A stretch of DNA of 64,000 bases, from assembly GCF_031755915.1 (NCBI RefSeq), contig NC_083383.1:21069001-21133000 (forward strand), read 5' to 3'. Below are positions 37,819 through 48,173 of this stretch, piece after piece. This stretch comes from Ziziphus jujuba (Eukaryota; Streptophyta; Magnoliopsida; Rosales; Rhamnaceae). A program made the translations under genes and the position numbers. How positions within the stretch are numbered: position 1 is the first letter of the stretch; every line of letters starts with the position of its first letter. The notes below the pieces were generated by a model. It was given only the letters and a program-made list of their open reading frames with translations, was not told the DNA's origin and made no database searches.

Positions 37819-38570
37819 CCTAATAAAATTAATAAAGCTGGTACTTCTTCTGCTTACTTGCTTGAGTCTTCCAATTTATGGCATAGTAGATTAGGTCATG
37901 TTAATTATGATTCTTTGGAAAGATTAATTAACTTGAATCATATCCCCACATTTGAAATTGATTCCAAACATAAATATGCAACTTGTATAGAGGCAAAAAC
38001 AACAAGGTTATCATATCAAACGATTGAAATAAATACTGAACCTTTGGATTTAATCCATAGTGATATATATAACTTGAAATTCATACCAACTAGAGGAGAT
38101 AATAAGTATTTTATCACATTTATTGATGATAGCATGAAATATTGCTATGTATACTTTCTTAAGAGTAAGGATGAGGCAATAGAGAAGTTTATTCTGTATA
38201 AAACTAAAGTTGAGAATCAATTCAACAAAAAATTAAAGTAATAAGATGTGATTGTGGTAGTGAGTATGTAACTCCATTTGGTGAGTACTATGCTTAACAT
38301 GGTATTAGTCATGAAGTTACCCCACTATATTCACCACAGTCAATTGGTGTAGCTGAACGAAAAAATCATACTTTAAAAGATATGATGAATGCAATGCTTA
38401 TAAGTTTTGGATTACCTCAGAACTTATGGGTGGAAGCCATTTTGTTGGTGAACTATCTTTTAGATAAGGTGCCTCGGAAGAATCTACGAAAAAATACCCT
38501 ATGAACTTTGGAAAGGAAGACAACCTTCTATAAATACTTATGAGTATGGGGGTGTCTGGCCAAAGTAGTG
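37819..38570 (+). pseudogene. Copia C1 GAG-pre-integrase and integrase, broken
   Basis: SSNLWHSRLGHVNYDSLERL (pre-integrase) and LDLIHSDIYNLKFIPTRG with YFITFIDDSMKYCYVYFLKS (integrase core) are in one frame to 38241. Beyond a stop the core continues in another frame (VAERKNHTLKDMMNAML-like, then LPQNLWVEAILLVNYLL). Frameshifts and stops make it inactive. Confidence 0.75.
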
Positions 38571-39040
38571 GTATTTACTTTTAAGAAAGTGAAAATAGGT
38601 CCTAAAATAGTTGATTGCATTTTGATAGGTTATGCATAAAATAGTAGTGCATATCACTTTCTTGTGATTAGGTTTGAGATTCCTAATAAACACAAGAACA
38701 CGATAATGAAATCGAGAAATGTATCATTTTTCGAGCATATTTTTTTGTATAAGTTTGAAGAAAGACCGAGTTCATCTAAACAAACATATGATACTATTAA
38801 TGAAGATAATCATGATAGTGATCAAGAACAGGAGACTGAAATTGAAACAAAGGTTGATATAAGATGAAGCAAGAGAGTAAGAATGGAAAAATCATTCGGT
38901 CCAGATTTTCTTACTTACATGCTAAAAGTGAACCTCAAAGCTTTCAACAAACTGCAAACTCTTCTGAAAGGAATTTATAGAAAGAAGCCATAAAAAAGTG
39001 AGATTGATTCCATCTTACATAATCAAACTCAGAGTTAGTA
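38571..39040 (+). pseudogene. Copia C1 integrase C-terminus and linker
   Basis: A frame at 38664-38867 reads RFEIPNKHKNTIMKSRNVSF followed by acidic residues, the usual hinge between integrase and reverse transcriptase. Confidence 0.55.
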
Positions 39041-39690
39041 GATCTTCCTCTAGGTTGTAAAACGTCGGATTATAAATGGATATTTAAAAAGAGAATGAAA
39101 GTAAATAGAACAATAGATGAATACAAGGCAAGGCTTATAATTAAGGGATACAAGAAACAAGAAGGCTTTGATTATTTTTTATATTTATTTTCCAATAACG
39201 AGAATAAATTCCATAAGAATGGTATTGGCAATCACTGCATTGTGGGATTTTTAAAGTACATCAACTGGATATTAAAACAATGTTTCTTGATGGAGATTTT
39301 AATGAAGAGATCTATATGGAGCAACTCAAGGGTTTCCTCGTATTAGGACAAGAAAAGAAACTCTATAAATTGGTGAAATCTTTGTATGGACTAAAAAATC
39401 TCCAAAGTAGTGGCATTAAAAATTTGATAGTGCCATGCTAAATAATGGGTTTAAAATAAATGATTGTGACAAATGTGTCTATGTAAAAGATACAGAGAAT
39501 GGATACGTCATTCTTTGTTTGTATATAGATGACATACTCATTGTAGATAGTGAAGACAATATGGTCCAAACTACAAAAGCCATTGTTAAAATCCAAATTT
39601 GACATGAAAGATATGAAACTTGCCGATGTGATTTTAGGATGAAAATCACTAGACCTTCGGATGCAATCATTCTTAGTCAACACATTATGT
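39041..39690 (+). pseudogene. Copia C1 reverse transcriptase, broken
   Basis: Across frames I read WIFKKRMKVN, DEYKARLIIKGYKKQEGFDY, FLDGDFNEEIYMEQLKGF, LYKLVKSLYGLK and LCLYIDDILIV, the ordered RVT_2 motifs. At least four frame changes separate them. Confidence 0.75.
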
Positions 39691-40490
39691 GCATAAAATA
39701 TTGACCAAGTTTAGTAAAGATAATACTGGTATAGTTAGAACTCCCATAGGTATGAGTTTACACTTATCCAAGAATAAAAGGGATAGTGTATCTCAAGTGG
39801 AATACGCAAAGGTGATTGAAAGTTTGATGTACCTGATGAGTTGTACAAGACCAGATATAGCCTACGCTATAAGTAGACTGATTAGATACACAAGTAATCC
39901 AAATGAAGATCAATGGAAAGAAATGTTAGAGCACTAAGGTACTTACGATATACTCGTAATTACAAATTACACTATATAAGATATCCTGCTATATTAGAAG
40001 GGTACAGTGATGTAATTGGATATCAGATATAAAAAATTCAAAGTCCATAAGTGGCTATGTGTTCACATTAACAAGTACAACCGTAACATAAAAGTCCTCA
40101 AAATAAACTATTATAACTCGATCCATGATGAAATCTGAGTTCATTACATTAGATAAATATGGTGAAGAGGTTGAATGGCTACATCAATTTTCAGAGGACA
40201 TTCCAAGGTAGCCTAAACCTATGCCAGCAATAAGTATACATTGTGATAATTAATCTGCGATTGGTAGGGCATAGAATATTATGTATAATGGAAATTCTAG
40301 ACACATTCATCATAGAGATAATTCTATTAGACAGTTTATCTCAACTGGAGTTATCTCGATAGACTATGTAAAGTCGAAAGATAACATTATGGATCTACTA
40401 ACCAAAGGGTTAAGTAGAGATTTAGTTGAGAAGTCATCAAGGGGAATGGGATTGAAGCCCGTAAGGAAAGTTGATATGATGGAAACCTAA
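39691..40490 (+). pseudogene. Copia C1 RNase H, broken
   Basis: SQVEYAKVIESLMYLMSCTR and [20 protein letters not shown] are in the frame 39689-39937. The C-terminal end at 40281-40490 reads GVISIDYVKSKDNIMDLLTK and ends in RGMGLKPV, typical of copia polyprotein ends. Confidence 0.75.
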
Positions 40491-41048
40491 TCTAGTTTAC
40501 CAGAGATCCTAAGATCTATGTTCAATAGAAAATGCAACTGTAAAGACTAGTAAGGATCACTATGGAGGTTAATCCTCTACCCATTCCTATGATAAAACAG
40601 TTGATAAATAAATGTTAAGCATAAAATATGCATTTAATGATTCCTATATGTGTGTATTTGGCAATCCATGCATAGTTATTCTGATTACATTGGAAATAGA
40701 AATCTCCTATGTGAGAGAGAAAAGTGGCCACTTCAAAGGAGAATTGTTAAAGACACAATTTTCTAGAAACTCTCGCAAAATCAAGAAGGTGTTTAAGGCT
40801 AAAATAAACACAATAATGAAAACTGAAGTGTACCAGGAAGGAATCATGTGCTAACTATATTATCATTTACATAAACAATGAAAGGGTTCAACAATATCGT
40901 ATCTACCATTAGTCAGTAAAGTAAATATAGTATCACAAAATAAGGTTCAAAGAGTAACAGCTACCTATTCTATGTAGATTCTAGCCATAGAGCTTTACCA
41001 CCAGAGTTCTACATTATCCCTAGTAGTCAAATCATTCATGTGGGGGAT
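40491..41048 (+). other. Copia C1 3' untranslated region and polypurine tract
   Basis: Noncoding 0.55 kb between the pol end and the 3' LTR, finishing with catgtgggggat (41037-41048), a probable polypurine tract. A short spurious frame is present at 40612-40854. Confidence 0.5.
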
Positions 41049-41430
41049 TGTAACATCCAAAATGTTTTAGATTTGAATGATTTTTTCATTAATGAGTTTT
41101 ATAGGCCTTAATGTGTATTGAATGGGAACCTTTTAATTTTTCTTAACGTTTGGCCTTGAAAAAGGCTGGATGAGTTTTGGAAAATTGGTTTTTTAAGAAA
41201 AATCATAGAAACACATTTTTTTAGCCACTTTGAAATAGATAGGAAAAATTAGAGAACAGATTTTTGCATTTTGTGTCATAAAGTGAAGGTACTGGAAGTT
41301 CGCAGAAAAAGACTTTCGTGGTGCCATGTCCAATGTCTAAAGCATCCATTGTATCTTGGAAGATGAGCATTACAAAATCATCTGCATCAGTGGGGTGAAA
41401 ATCGTCTTAAGGATACTATGGTAACATACA
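41049..41430 (+). repeat. 3' LTR of copia C1, first part
   Basis: Begins TGTAACATCC after a purine stretch (gtgggggat), aligns with the 5' LTR and stops where the gypsy element was inserted. It resumes at 45909. Confidence 0.8.
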
Positions 41431-42120
41431 TGGTGCGAATCCGTCCGTGCCTGCACAACCGACGACCCACTAGTTTGCTGACCTGATATGGATGAAGACC
41501 GGGGCCGATCACTAGAGCTCAAGCCAAGAGGTTTAGGGATAACCTTGTTACCTTTATCCAGAGAGTAATTCATTCTCAATAGGTCTTGTCCATACCTGAA
41601 GATCCAAGACCTGTTTTGGGCATACAAGTGGTGGAAGCCGATACGAACCCGGGTAGTAGTTTTGGTGCATTTAAAGAGTCCGGACAGCAAGAAATAGTTC
41701 CAACTCTTTATGGATTCAATAAATATCACTAAGAGGTCATGAAATCAAGTCAAGACAAAAGTAAAACCAACTTGTATGGACTTGTACGGACAGCTTCAAA
41801 ATTTGGCCAAAAATTACTGTATTGCTTGCTGGGTTTACTATTTTGCTGAGTTGATTTTTTCTCTTTCCTCCAAGCAAGGGCAACTTGTGGGACTCCATAA
41901 TAATCCTATTTGGCATCCTAAAAAGCATATAGAAGCTGATTTGGACTTAAATTGGTCAAAAATTGGTCAAAATCAACTTCGTCAAAAAGCTAGTATTTTA
42001 GTTTCCTAATTTGATTCTACTTTTTGTTTTAAGAAATTACCATTACTTTTTGGATTTTATTTATTTATTTTCTGTACAAACAAGTTTAGGAAAGTTATTA
42101 TTTTATTATTTTCATTGTAA

Positions 42121-42160
42121 ATTAATTAATTCCTAATTCAAAATAAAGAAATTAATTAAT
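42121..42160. repeat. AT palindrome in the gypsy LTR (U3)
   Basis: attaattaattcc and its near complement gaaattaattaat flank taattcaaaataaa. The same structure is at about 50459-50500, 53010-53050 and 59108-59148 in the other LTRs. Confidence 0.7.
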
Positions 42161-42267
42161 CCAAATTAGATTAGGAAAGGAGGAGACCTTTGGCCATATT
42201 AGGATTCTTCATTGCATGGCCGGTTTTTCCTTTTTCTTTTAGGGTTTTATTTTGTTTTCTCTTAGCA

Positions 42268-42275
42268 TATAAAAG
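42268..42275 (+). promoter_or_regulatory. LTR TATA box (A1, 5' LTR)
   Basis: TATAAAAG about 290 bp before the LTR end; the equivalent position in the A1 3' LTR is 45613-45620. Confidence 0.55.
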
Positions 42276-42560
42276 GGCTTATTTTTTAGGAAGAACACAT
42301 CATTAATAATATTCAGAATTTATTTTGTGGGATTGAATTTCTCTTTGTTCTTTTGAACACCTAAAACACCATTAGTAAGTGAGTGTTTTAGTTTGACTTA
42401 TCAATAGGAATTCCATCACCTATTGTGGCATCTTCAATATACCAAGATTTATAATCATAGGTTGGTTAGGGGTTGAGGTGACCATTAAAACTTGAACATA
42501 ATTAGATCCGGGCTAATATAATATGGGTTTAGGCGCAGGTCGTCCTAGGTTTGTATCATT

Positions 42561-42573
42561 TGGTATCAGAGCC
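42561..42573 (+). promoter_or_regulatory. Primer-binding site (tRNA-Met-i) of gypsy A1
   Basis: TGGTATCAGAGCC, 2 bp after the LTR end; exact family consensus. Confidence 0.85.
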
Positions 42574-43365
42574 AAATTTTGTTCAGGTTTGAGCTATCTT
42601 TATTTGCTTTATTTAATTTTTTTTTTTTTGTTAATCTGCAATTTTGTCATTAGGTTAAGGTTTTTTCTATCATCATACACATTCTGCATTTAAAAAAAAA
42701 TAAAAAATCATTCCTACTCAAATTAGGATTTCCTAGTTTTATCGTATTTTGTTTCCTAGCTTGTTGGTTGTCTTTCATTACTGTTCATGTTAGTTTTGGT
42801 TTTTGTTGATTTTTTTCTTTGCTGTTTTAGTCTTAAATATTTGCATTCATATATTAAAAAAAAAAAAAAGCACTTTTGTATTTTGTTGGAGGTAACGGGT
42901 TTGGTGATTATTTGGTGTTGGAATTGCAATTTTGGTGTTGATTGTTGCTAACGCAGTTGTTTTACGTTCTGTGAGTAAAAAAAAAAAAAGAAAAGCCAAA
43001 TTTTTTTTAAAAAAAATTCAATTTGTTGAATTTGGTGTTGAAATTTGTTGCTGGAAATTTCTTGGAGCTGCTGTTTTGTTGATTATTTATTCAATATTTG
43101 GAGTTGTTGGAGAATTATTTTTGTTGCTGGATATTTGAATTTTGGATGATTAAATTATTTGGATTAAAATTAGTTAAAGAAATTGATACAAAACTAGATT
43201 ACAAGAACAACAACCAACACTATCTATATTTTTGTTTGATTTGATTCTTGTTCGTATTTCAAATTCTTTTTCCTAAATTTTATTCTTGAATCCTTAATCT
43301 CTTATCATCTAGTCCAGTTCTTGCTAATTCCAAAATTTTCCTTATTATTTTGCTTTATTTGTCTA
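42574..43365 (+). other. Gypsy A1 leader
   Basis: Noncoding, T-rich leader with A-run interruptions (42657-42707, 42856-42870, 42978-42993). It aligns with the leaders at 50917-51780 and 53466-54280. Confidence 0.6.
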
Positions 43366-43655
43366 GAAAGCCGAAAGTTGGAGAAGAAAGTTCAAATCGG
43401 CCAAGGAGAGAGACTAGAACCGAATCTGTCCAAGCACACAAAAGTGAAGGTAAATCTGATCCTAAATCTTTCAAAACTCGTGAAATTGTGTGTTTTAAGT
43501 GCCAGATATGAGGACACATCGCTAGCCATTGCCGGAATAGGAGGATTATGGTGCTGAAAGGTAATGGCGAACTAGAATCCGAAAGTCAAGAAGGTGATGC
43601 TGAAACTGAAATTGAAGATGGAGAAGTTGGAGATATGGGCATGATGAATCCGAAA
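43366..43655 (+). pseudogene. Gypsy A1 gag C-terminus with zinc knuckle
   Basis: Only the tail of gag is left: SNRPRRETRTESVQAHKSEG and EIVCFKCQI*GHIASHCRNR, a CCHC knuckle with an internal stop. The N-terminal capsid part is missing; the leader joins the tail near 43380. Confidence 0.7.
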
Positions 43656-44155
43656 TGCTCAAGGCATCTAGGGCTGATTTGAGTTTAGTAGCAAGGATGA
43701 TTCTAATCGTATACAAAGATGAGGACCAAATTCAAAGAGAGAATATCTTCCACACCCGATGTGAAATTCAAGATAACATTTGTAGTATGATAGTTGATAG
43801 TGGAAGTTGTGCTAATGTAATTAGTAATTTGGTAGTTGATAAATTGGGATTAGCAACCATTAAACATCCAGAACCTTATAGATTACAATGGCTTAATGAT
43901 AGTGGTGAGATGAAGGTGAATAAACAAGCCAAGATAAAATTTAGCATAGATAAATATGTGGATGTTGTTTTATGTGATGTTATGCCTATGCATGCTAGAC
44001 ATATTTTATTAGGTAGACCATGGCAATTTGATAAAGATGCTTTTTAGTATGGTCGAGAAAATAGTATTGTTTTTAGATTTAAAGGTAAAAAGATCAAGCT
44101 GGAGCCATTAACTCCTAAGGAAGTATATAGAGACCAATTGCAAATACAGTAAAAG
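43655..44155 (+). pseudogene. Gypsy A1 aspartic protease
   Basis: A 130-codon frame (to 44047) includes ICSMIVDSGSCANVISNLVV with the DSG catalytic triplet, YRLQWLNDSGEMKVNKQAKI and RHILLGRPWQFDKDAF. The remaining domain continues past a stop as YGRENSIVF. This is the best-preserved protease in the window. Confidence 0.8.
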
Positions 44156-44763
44156 AGAGAGGCCGAAAAAGTCAAGGAGAAGGCTAGTATGGCACCAACG
44201 GCTTCACCATCCATCCAAGAAGGTAAGTTCGAGCTTGCTGTCCAAGGTAAGCATTCTAAAACACAAATTGAATGGAAAAATCATGAGAAAGCCGAAAGTG
44301 GAGTGAGAAAATAGAGAGGGAGAAAGTGTGGTGGCTGAGAGAAAGAAAGGAAAGGAAAGAAAAGAAAGGAAAACTAAAATTTTTTATTTGAGTTTTGGGG
44401 ATGTTAATAAAGTTATCTTGAGTAAAAAACCATTTATGGTCATGAATTATAAAGATGCTTATTTAAAAATATTTTTGTTGTATAGAACTTTATCTGCCTT
44501 GTCGATAGCTTTACTTTGTGGAAATTTGAAAATATGGAAGAGATTATTTGCTAACTTTAAAGTGTAAATTTTTCCATAATGAAAGGTTTTTGAAGCAACA
44601 AAAGTCAAAGCTTATGTCTCGAGGGGATGGACTTTTTCAAATTTTGGAGCAAATCAATGAAAATGCCGACAAACTTTACTTACTAGGTAAGTACAATTTT
44701 AGCTCTTTTTGCTACAGGTGATGATATTTATTTGAGGATAAATCCTTTTCAAGAGGAGGGGAA
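44156..44763 (+). pseudogene. Gypsy A1 deletion junction and pol C-terminus
   Basis: After a lysine-rich linker (ERKKGKERKERKTK) and VNKVILSKKPFMVMNYKDAY the sequence jumps to the far C-terminal pol region (LSLE...LFATGDDIYLRINPFQEEG). The complete element at 55690-58430 has about 2.4 kb of reverse transcriptase, RNase H and integrase in this place. The purine tract aagaggaggggaa ends at 44763. Confidence 0.65.
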
Positions 44764-44866
44764 TCATACGAATCCGTCCGTGCCTGCACAACCGACAATC
44801 CGCTGGGTTGCTGACCCGATACGGATGAAGACCAGGCCGATCACTAGAGTTCAAGCCAAGATGTTT

Positions 44867-44983
44867 AGGGACAACCTTACTGCCTTTATCCAGGGAGTAA
44901 TTCATAGGGACAACCTTGCTGCCTTTATCCAGGGAGTAATTCATAGGGACAACCTTGCTGCCTTTATCCAGGGAGTAATTCAT
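44867..44983. repeat. 39-bp unit x3 in the A1 3' LTR
   Basis: The unit starting agggacaacctt begins at 44867, 44906 and 44945. Every other copy of this LTR has it once. 39 bp keeps the embedded reading frame open (DNLAAFIQGVIHR repeated). Confidence 0.92.
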
Positions 44984-45612
44984 TCTCAAGAGGTCTTATC
45001 CATACCTGAAGATCCAAGACCTATTTTGGGCATACAAGTGGTGGAAGCAGATATGAACTCGGGTAGCGGTTTTGGTGCATTTATGGAGTCCAAAAAGCAA
45101 GAAATGGTTCCAACTCTTTATGGATTCAATAAATATCACTAAGAGATCATGGAAACAAGTCAAGGCAGAAATGGACTTGTACGGACAACTTCAAAATTTG
45201 GCCGAAAATTGTTGTATTGCATGCTGGGTTTACTGTATTTTGCTGAGTTGGCTTTTTCTCTTTCCTCCAAGCAAGGGAAACATGTGGGACTCCATAATAA
45301 TCCTATTTGGCATCCTAAAAAGCATATAGAAGCTGATTTGGAGCTCAAATTGGTCAAAGTCAACTTAGTCAAAAAGCTAGTGTTTTAGTTTTCTAATTTG
45401 ATTCTACTTTTTGTTTTAAGAAATTACCATTTTATTTATTTATTTGCTGGAAAAATAAGTTTAGGAAATTTATTGTTTTATTATTTTCATTGTAAATTAA
45501 TTAATCCAAATTAGATTAGAAAATGAGGAGACTTTCAGCTATATTAGGATTCTTCATTGCATGGCTAGTTTTTCCTTTTTCTTTTAGGGTTTTGTTTTGT
45601 TTTCTCTTAGCC

Positions 45613-45620
45613 TATAAAAG
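45613..45620 (+). promoter_or_regulatory. LTR TATA box (A1, 3' LTR)
   Basis: TATAAAAG at the position equivalent to 42268 in the 5' LTR. Confidence 0.5.
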
Positions 45621-45908
45621 GGCTTGTTTTTTAGGAAGAACACACCATTAATAATATTCAAAATTTATTTTTTGAGATTGAATTTCTCTTTGCTCTTTTG
45701 AACACCTAAAACACCATTAGTGGGTGAGTGTTTTAGTTTAACTTATCAATAGGAATTCCATCACCTATTGTGGCATCTACGATATACCAAGGGTTCTAAT
45801 CACAGGTTGGTTAGGGGTTAATGTGACCATTAGAACTTGAACATAATTAGATCCGGTCTAATATAATACAGGTTTGGGCGTAGGTCATCCTAGGTTCGTA
45901 TCAATACA

Positions 45909-45982
45909 GGCCTCAGACAAATCAACCAACTACAAACATATAGGTTCTAAAAATTATTATATTTTTGCCAATTTGTTTAACA
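45909..45982 (+). repeat. 3' LTR of copia C1, second part
   Basis: The sequence from cctcagacaaatcaaccaac to TTTGTTTAACA aligns with the last ~75 bp of the 5' LTR (cttagacaaatcaactaatt ... TTTGTTTAACA). Confidence 0.8.
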
Positions 45983-47090
45983 AAATTTTGGTCAAGTTAG
46001 AAGTTAATTTGATAATAATGAGGCTAAAATTTTTCTGAAATCTCCTATTGGTGGTCTAGGCAAGAAAGATAGGATGTCTTGGCATTTTAGTTCCTAACAA
46101 GCTTAAAATATGTATCTGGAGGGTGTTCCAATGTATTACCTTGTCTGGTTGCTTAGGCTCGAAGGAAAAAAATTTATGGAATAAAGTGTGTGAAATGTGT
46201 GGAATTGAGGATGAATCGGTCATTCATGTTTTACAAAGCTGCATATTGGTTAGAATTGTGTGGAAACAAATGGTCTATGGCACTTTTAGTGATTTGTGTT
46301 GTTGAGTTTTCCAAAATTTATTTGAATTTAAATAGGAAAGATTTGTTTATGTCAAGTAGGAATTGTGGAACCAACGAAACTCTTGCTTGCATGGAGAACT
46401 GAAAGGAGATAATGTGTTTTTTCTTAATTGTATGGCAGCATTGCATGTTGAATATCATGAGGCTATTTCTTCATTAGCTTTTGTGATCCAATGCCAAAGA
46501 AATTGGATTCCTCTAGGAGCAGGAAACTTGAAAATCATTGGTGAAGGGGGAATTTTAGTTGATCATGCATGGCAACATTGATGTTGGCGTAGTGATTCAA
46601 AATGATCAAGGCCAATTAATGGCTGTAGTAGCTATCCCAATTTTTACAACTTGTAGGGCCCATATTGTGGAGCTAATGGCCATTCGAGAGGGTTTGAGGT
46701 TGTGTTGAGTCTATTGTTTTTATGGTGATGAATAGGTGAGTGATTCGAAATCTGCTATTTGAGTTATTGAATCAATTGAATGTTATTTAAGTTTTGATTG
46801 TTTTGTTGTTGAAGATATCAAGTCTTGGTTGGATTTGTGTGGGGACTTTTCTTGCTCTTTTACTCATAGGGAGTCAATAAATGTTGCACATGGTTTGTCT
46901 CAATATGATGTAAAATTAAGTTTTTTTATTTTCTTTTTTTATTTTTTTTAAAACCTTTGTTAGAAGTTGGTCTTAAATAGTTAGAACAATCCATCAAAGA
47001 TGATATGTGTAATTTTTAAGGTTCCTTACTACAAGCTTTCATTTAGGGGGGGAAAAAAAATAGAGTCAAATTTCAGTCAAAAAAAAAAAT
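45983..47090 (+). mobile_element. LINE, right part of an interrupted copy (zf-RVT plus RNase H)
   Basis: The sequence begins FDNNEAKIFLKSPIGG then KKDRMSWHF, passes CEMCGIEDESVIHVLQSC (the zf-RVT zinc-binding block, 46190-46250) and ends with an RNase H domain read across frameshifts: NVDVGVVIQNDQGQLMAVV, HIVELMAIREGLRL, and FTHRESINVAHGLS. It carries on the protein logic of 34931-35145. An A-rich stretch near 47075-47090 may be its tail. Confidence 0.7.
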
Positions 47091-48120
47091 TAAACAAGGA
47101 GACTAGAGATAAAAGTTTGAAACAAAACGATGTCGAATCTGGCTAGGTGAATGATACATTGAACAAAAGAATGAACAATGAAAGAAATACATAACAAATA
47201 AATGTCTATTTTGAAGTTGGGACCTAGATTTTAGATAAATATTATGAAATCGTGCTATTTATTTATTTATTTATTTTTCTAAGATATCATTTGGTAACGT
47301 GTTGGCTTTGTGAATTTTTATCATTATTTGTTTTATCATGCATTTTTACCTAATTTAGTATAGTTTTCTTATCTCAAATATTAGCTAGTAATTCTTAAAA
47401 TTTATTATACATCTCAAGTAATTATAAGATTGAGAAAGAGAAAAAACATAAAGACCAAATTGAAAATAATTTCAAATTGTATTTGACCTTTTTTATTTTT
47501 TATTTTTTATTTTTTATTTTTTGCTAACCTTATGTTTATAATCAATTGAAATACCTAGCAAATTCTAACACTAATAAACATTTGAAGTAAGCAAAAAGGA
47601 CGCATTTAGATTAAAAAAATAAAATAGAAACCTACTCATGTTACTAAATGATACTAATTGTTAACAATTTTTAATTTCTTTTTTTGTCTATTAGACAATT
47701 AAAAAAAAAAAGTTCATTCACAATAGGAGGTACAGCAGCATGGATAAGTTATTTTTAATGACCTCGAGTTTGAATAATGAAGAATTAAATAGTAACCTTG
47801 AATCACATTTTCATTCACACTAAATACCCTTTATATTAAATTTTATATTAGCAGTAATATTTTTAAACTTTCAAATGAGGTTGATTTGCCATTCAAATCT
47901 ATTATTGGACAATGAAACACTAATATTATAATTTATTGGTGAGTTTGTGTTCATACATTGTTTTTCTCATTAATGAATTAAGATTTGCAAACACTTCTTA
48001 TTTCCTTGTAATTTATTCAATTTTTTTGGCAATATTGTAGCTTATTCAAATTATCATATCATATCATGATGAAATCACGAAAATCATAAATTACAGTAAT
48101 AGAATTTAATAATTCAAAAT
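47091..48120. other. AT-rich sequence between the LINE and the PRISE fragment
   Basis: No coding or structural signal recognised; several A/T runs and a ttttattttt repeat at 47489-47521. It could include the promoter side or first intron of the truncated PRISE gene. Confidence 0.4.
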
Positions 48121-48173
48121 TTTGTATGCATGCATAAAATTTTTATGTTCAAAGTTTTCACAATTTGTAACAG

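Larger units (their letters stand above)
41431..42558 (+). repeat. 5' LTR of gypsy A1
   Basis: 1128 bp, TGGTGCGAATCC to GTTTGTATCA. The first 300 bp read PITRAQAKRF-like coding sequence. It contains the AT palindrome at 42121-42160 and a TATA box at 42268. Confidence 0.88.
41431..45903 (+). mobile_element. Ty3/gypsy element A1, internally deleted, inserted in the copia C1 3' LTR
   Basis: It is flanked by a perfect 5-bp duplication ATACA (41426-41430 and 45904-45908). LTRs 41431-42558 and 44764-45903 start TG (TC in the 3' copy) and end GTATCA. A Met-tRNA primer-binding site follows the 5' LTR and a polypurine tract precedes the 3' LTR. The interior is only 2.2 kb. The zinc knuckle and protease remain; most of gag, and all of reverse transcriptase, RNase H and integrase, are missing. 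It is therefore non-autonomous. Confidence 0.9.
44764..45903 (+). repeat. 3' LTR of gypsy A1
   Basis: 1140 bp, TCATACGAATCC to GTTCGTATCA. It differs from the 5' LTR by a triplicated 39-bp unit (44867-44983) and by loss of the AT palindrome arm near 45495. Confidence 0.88.
35146..45982 (+). mobile_element. Ty1/copia retrotransposon C1, with a nested gypsy element
   Basis: LTRs begin TGTAAC and end TTTAACA. The 5' LTR is 35146-35661; the 3' LTR is 41049-41430 plus 45909-45982, split by the insertion 41431-45903. Flanks AAATG (35141-35145) and AAATT (45983-45987) look like a 5-bp target duplication with one change. Gag, protease, integrase, reverse transcriptase and RNase H are present in copia order but in many frames. 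The gene order with integrase before reverse transcriptase is what makes it copia rather than gypsy. No clear primer-binding site was found after the 5' LTR. Confidence 0.85.

Noticed and set aside
42561..42573. tRNA-like match
   Set aside because: It is only the tRNA-complementary primer-binding site of the LTR element, not a tRNA gene.
44867..44983. CRISPR-like regular repeats
   Set aside because: The three units are directly adjacent without spacers; simple tandem triplication in a plant LTR.
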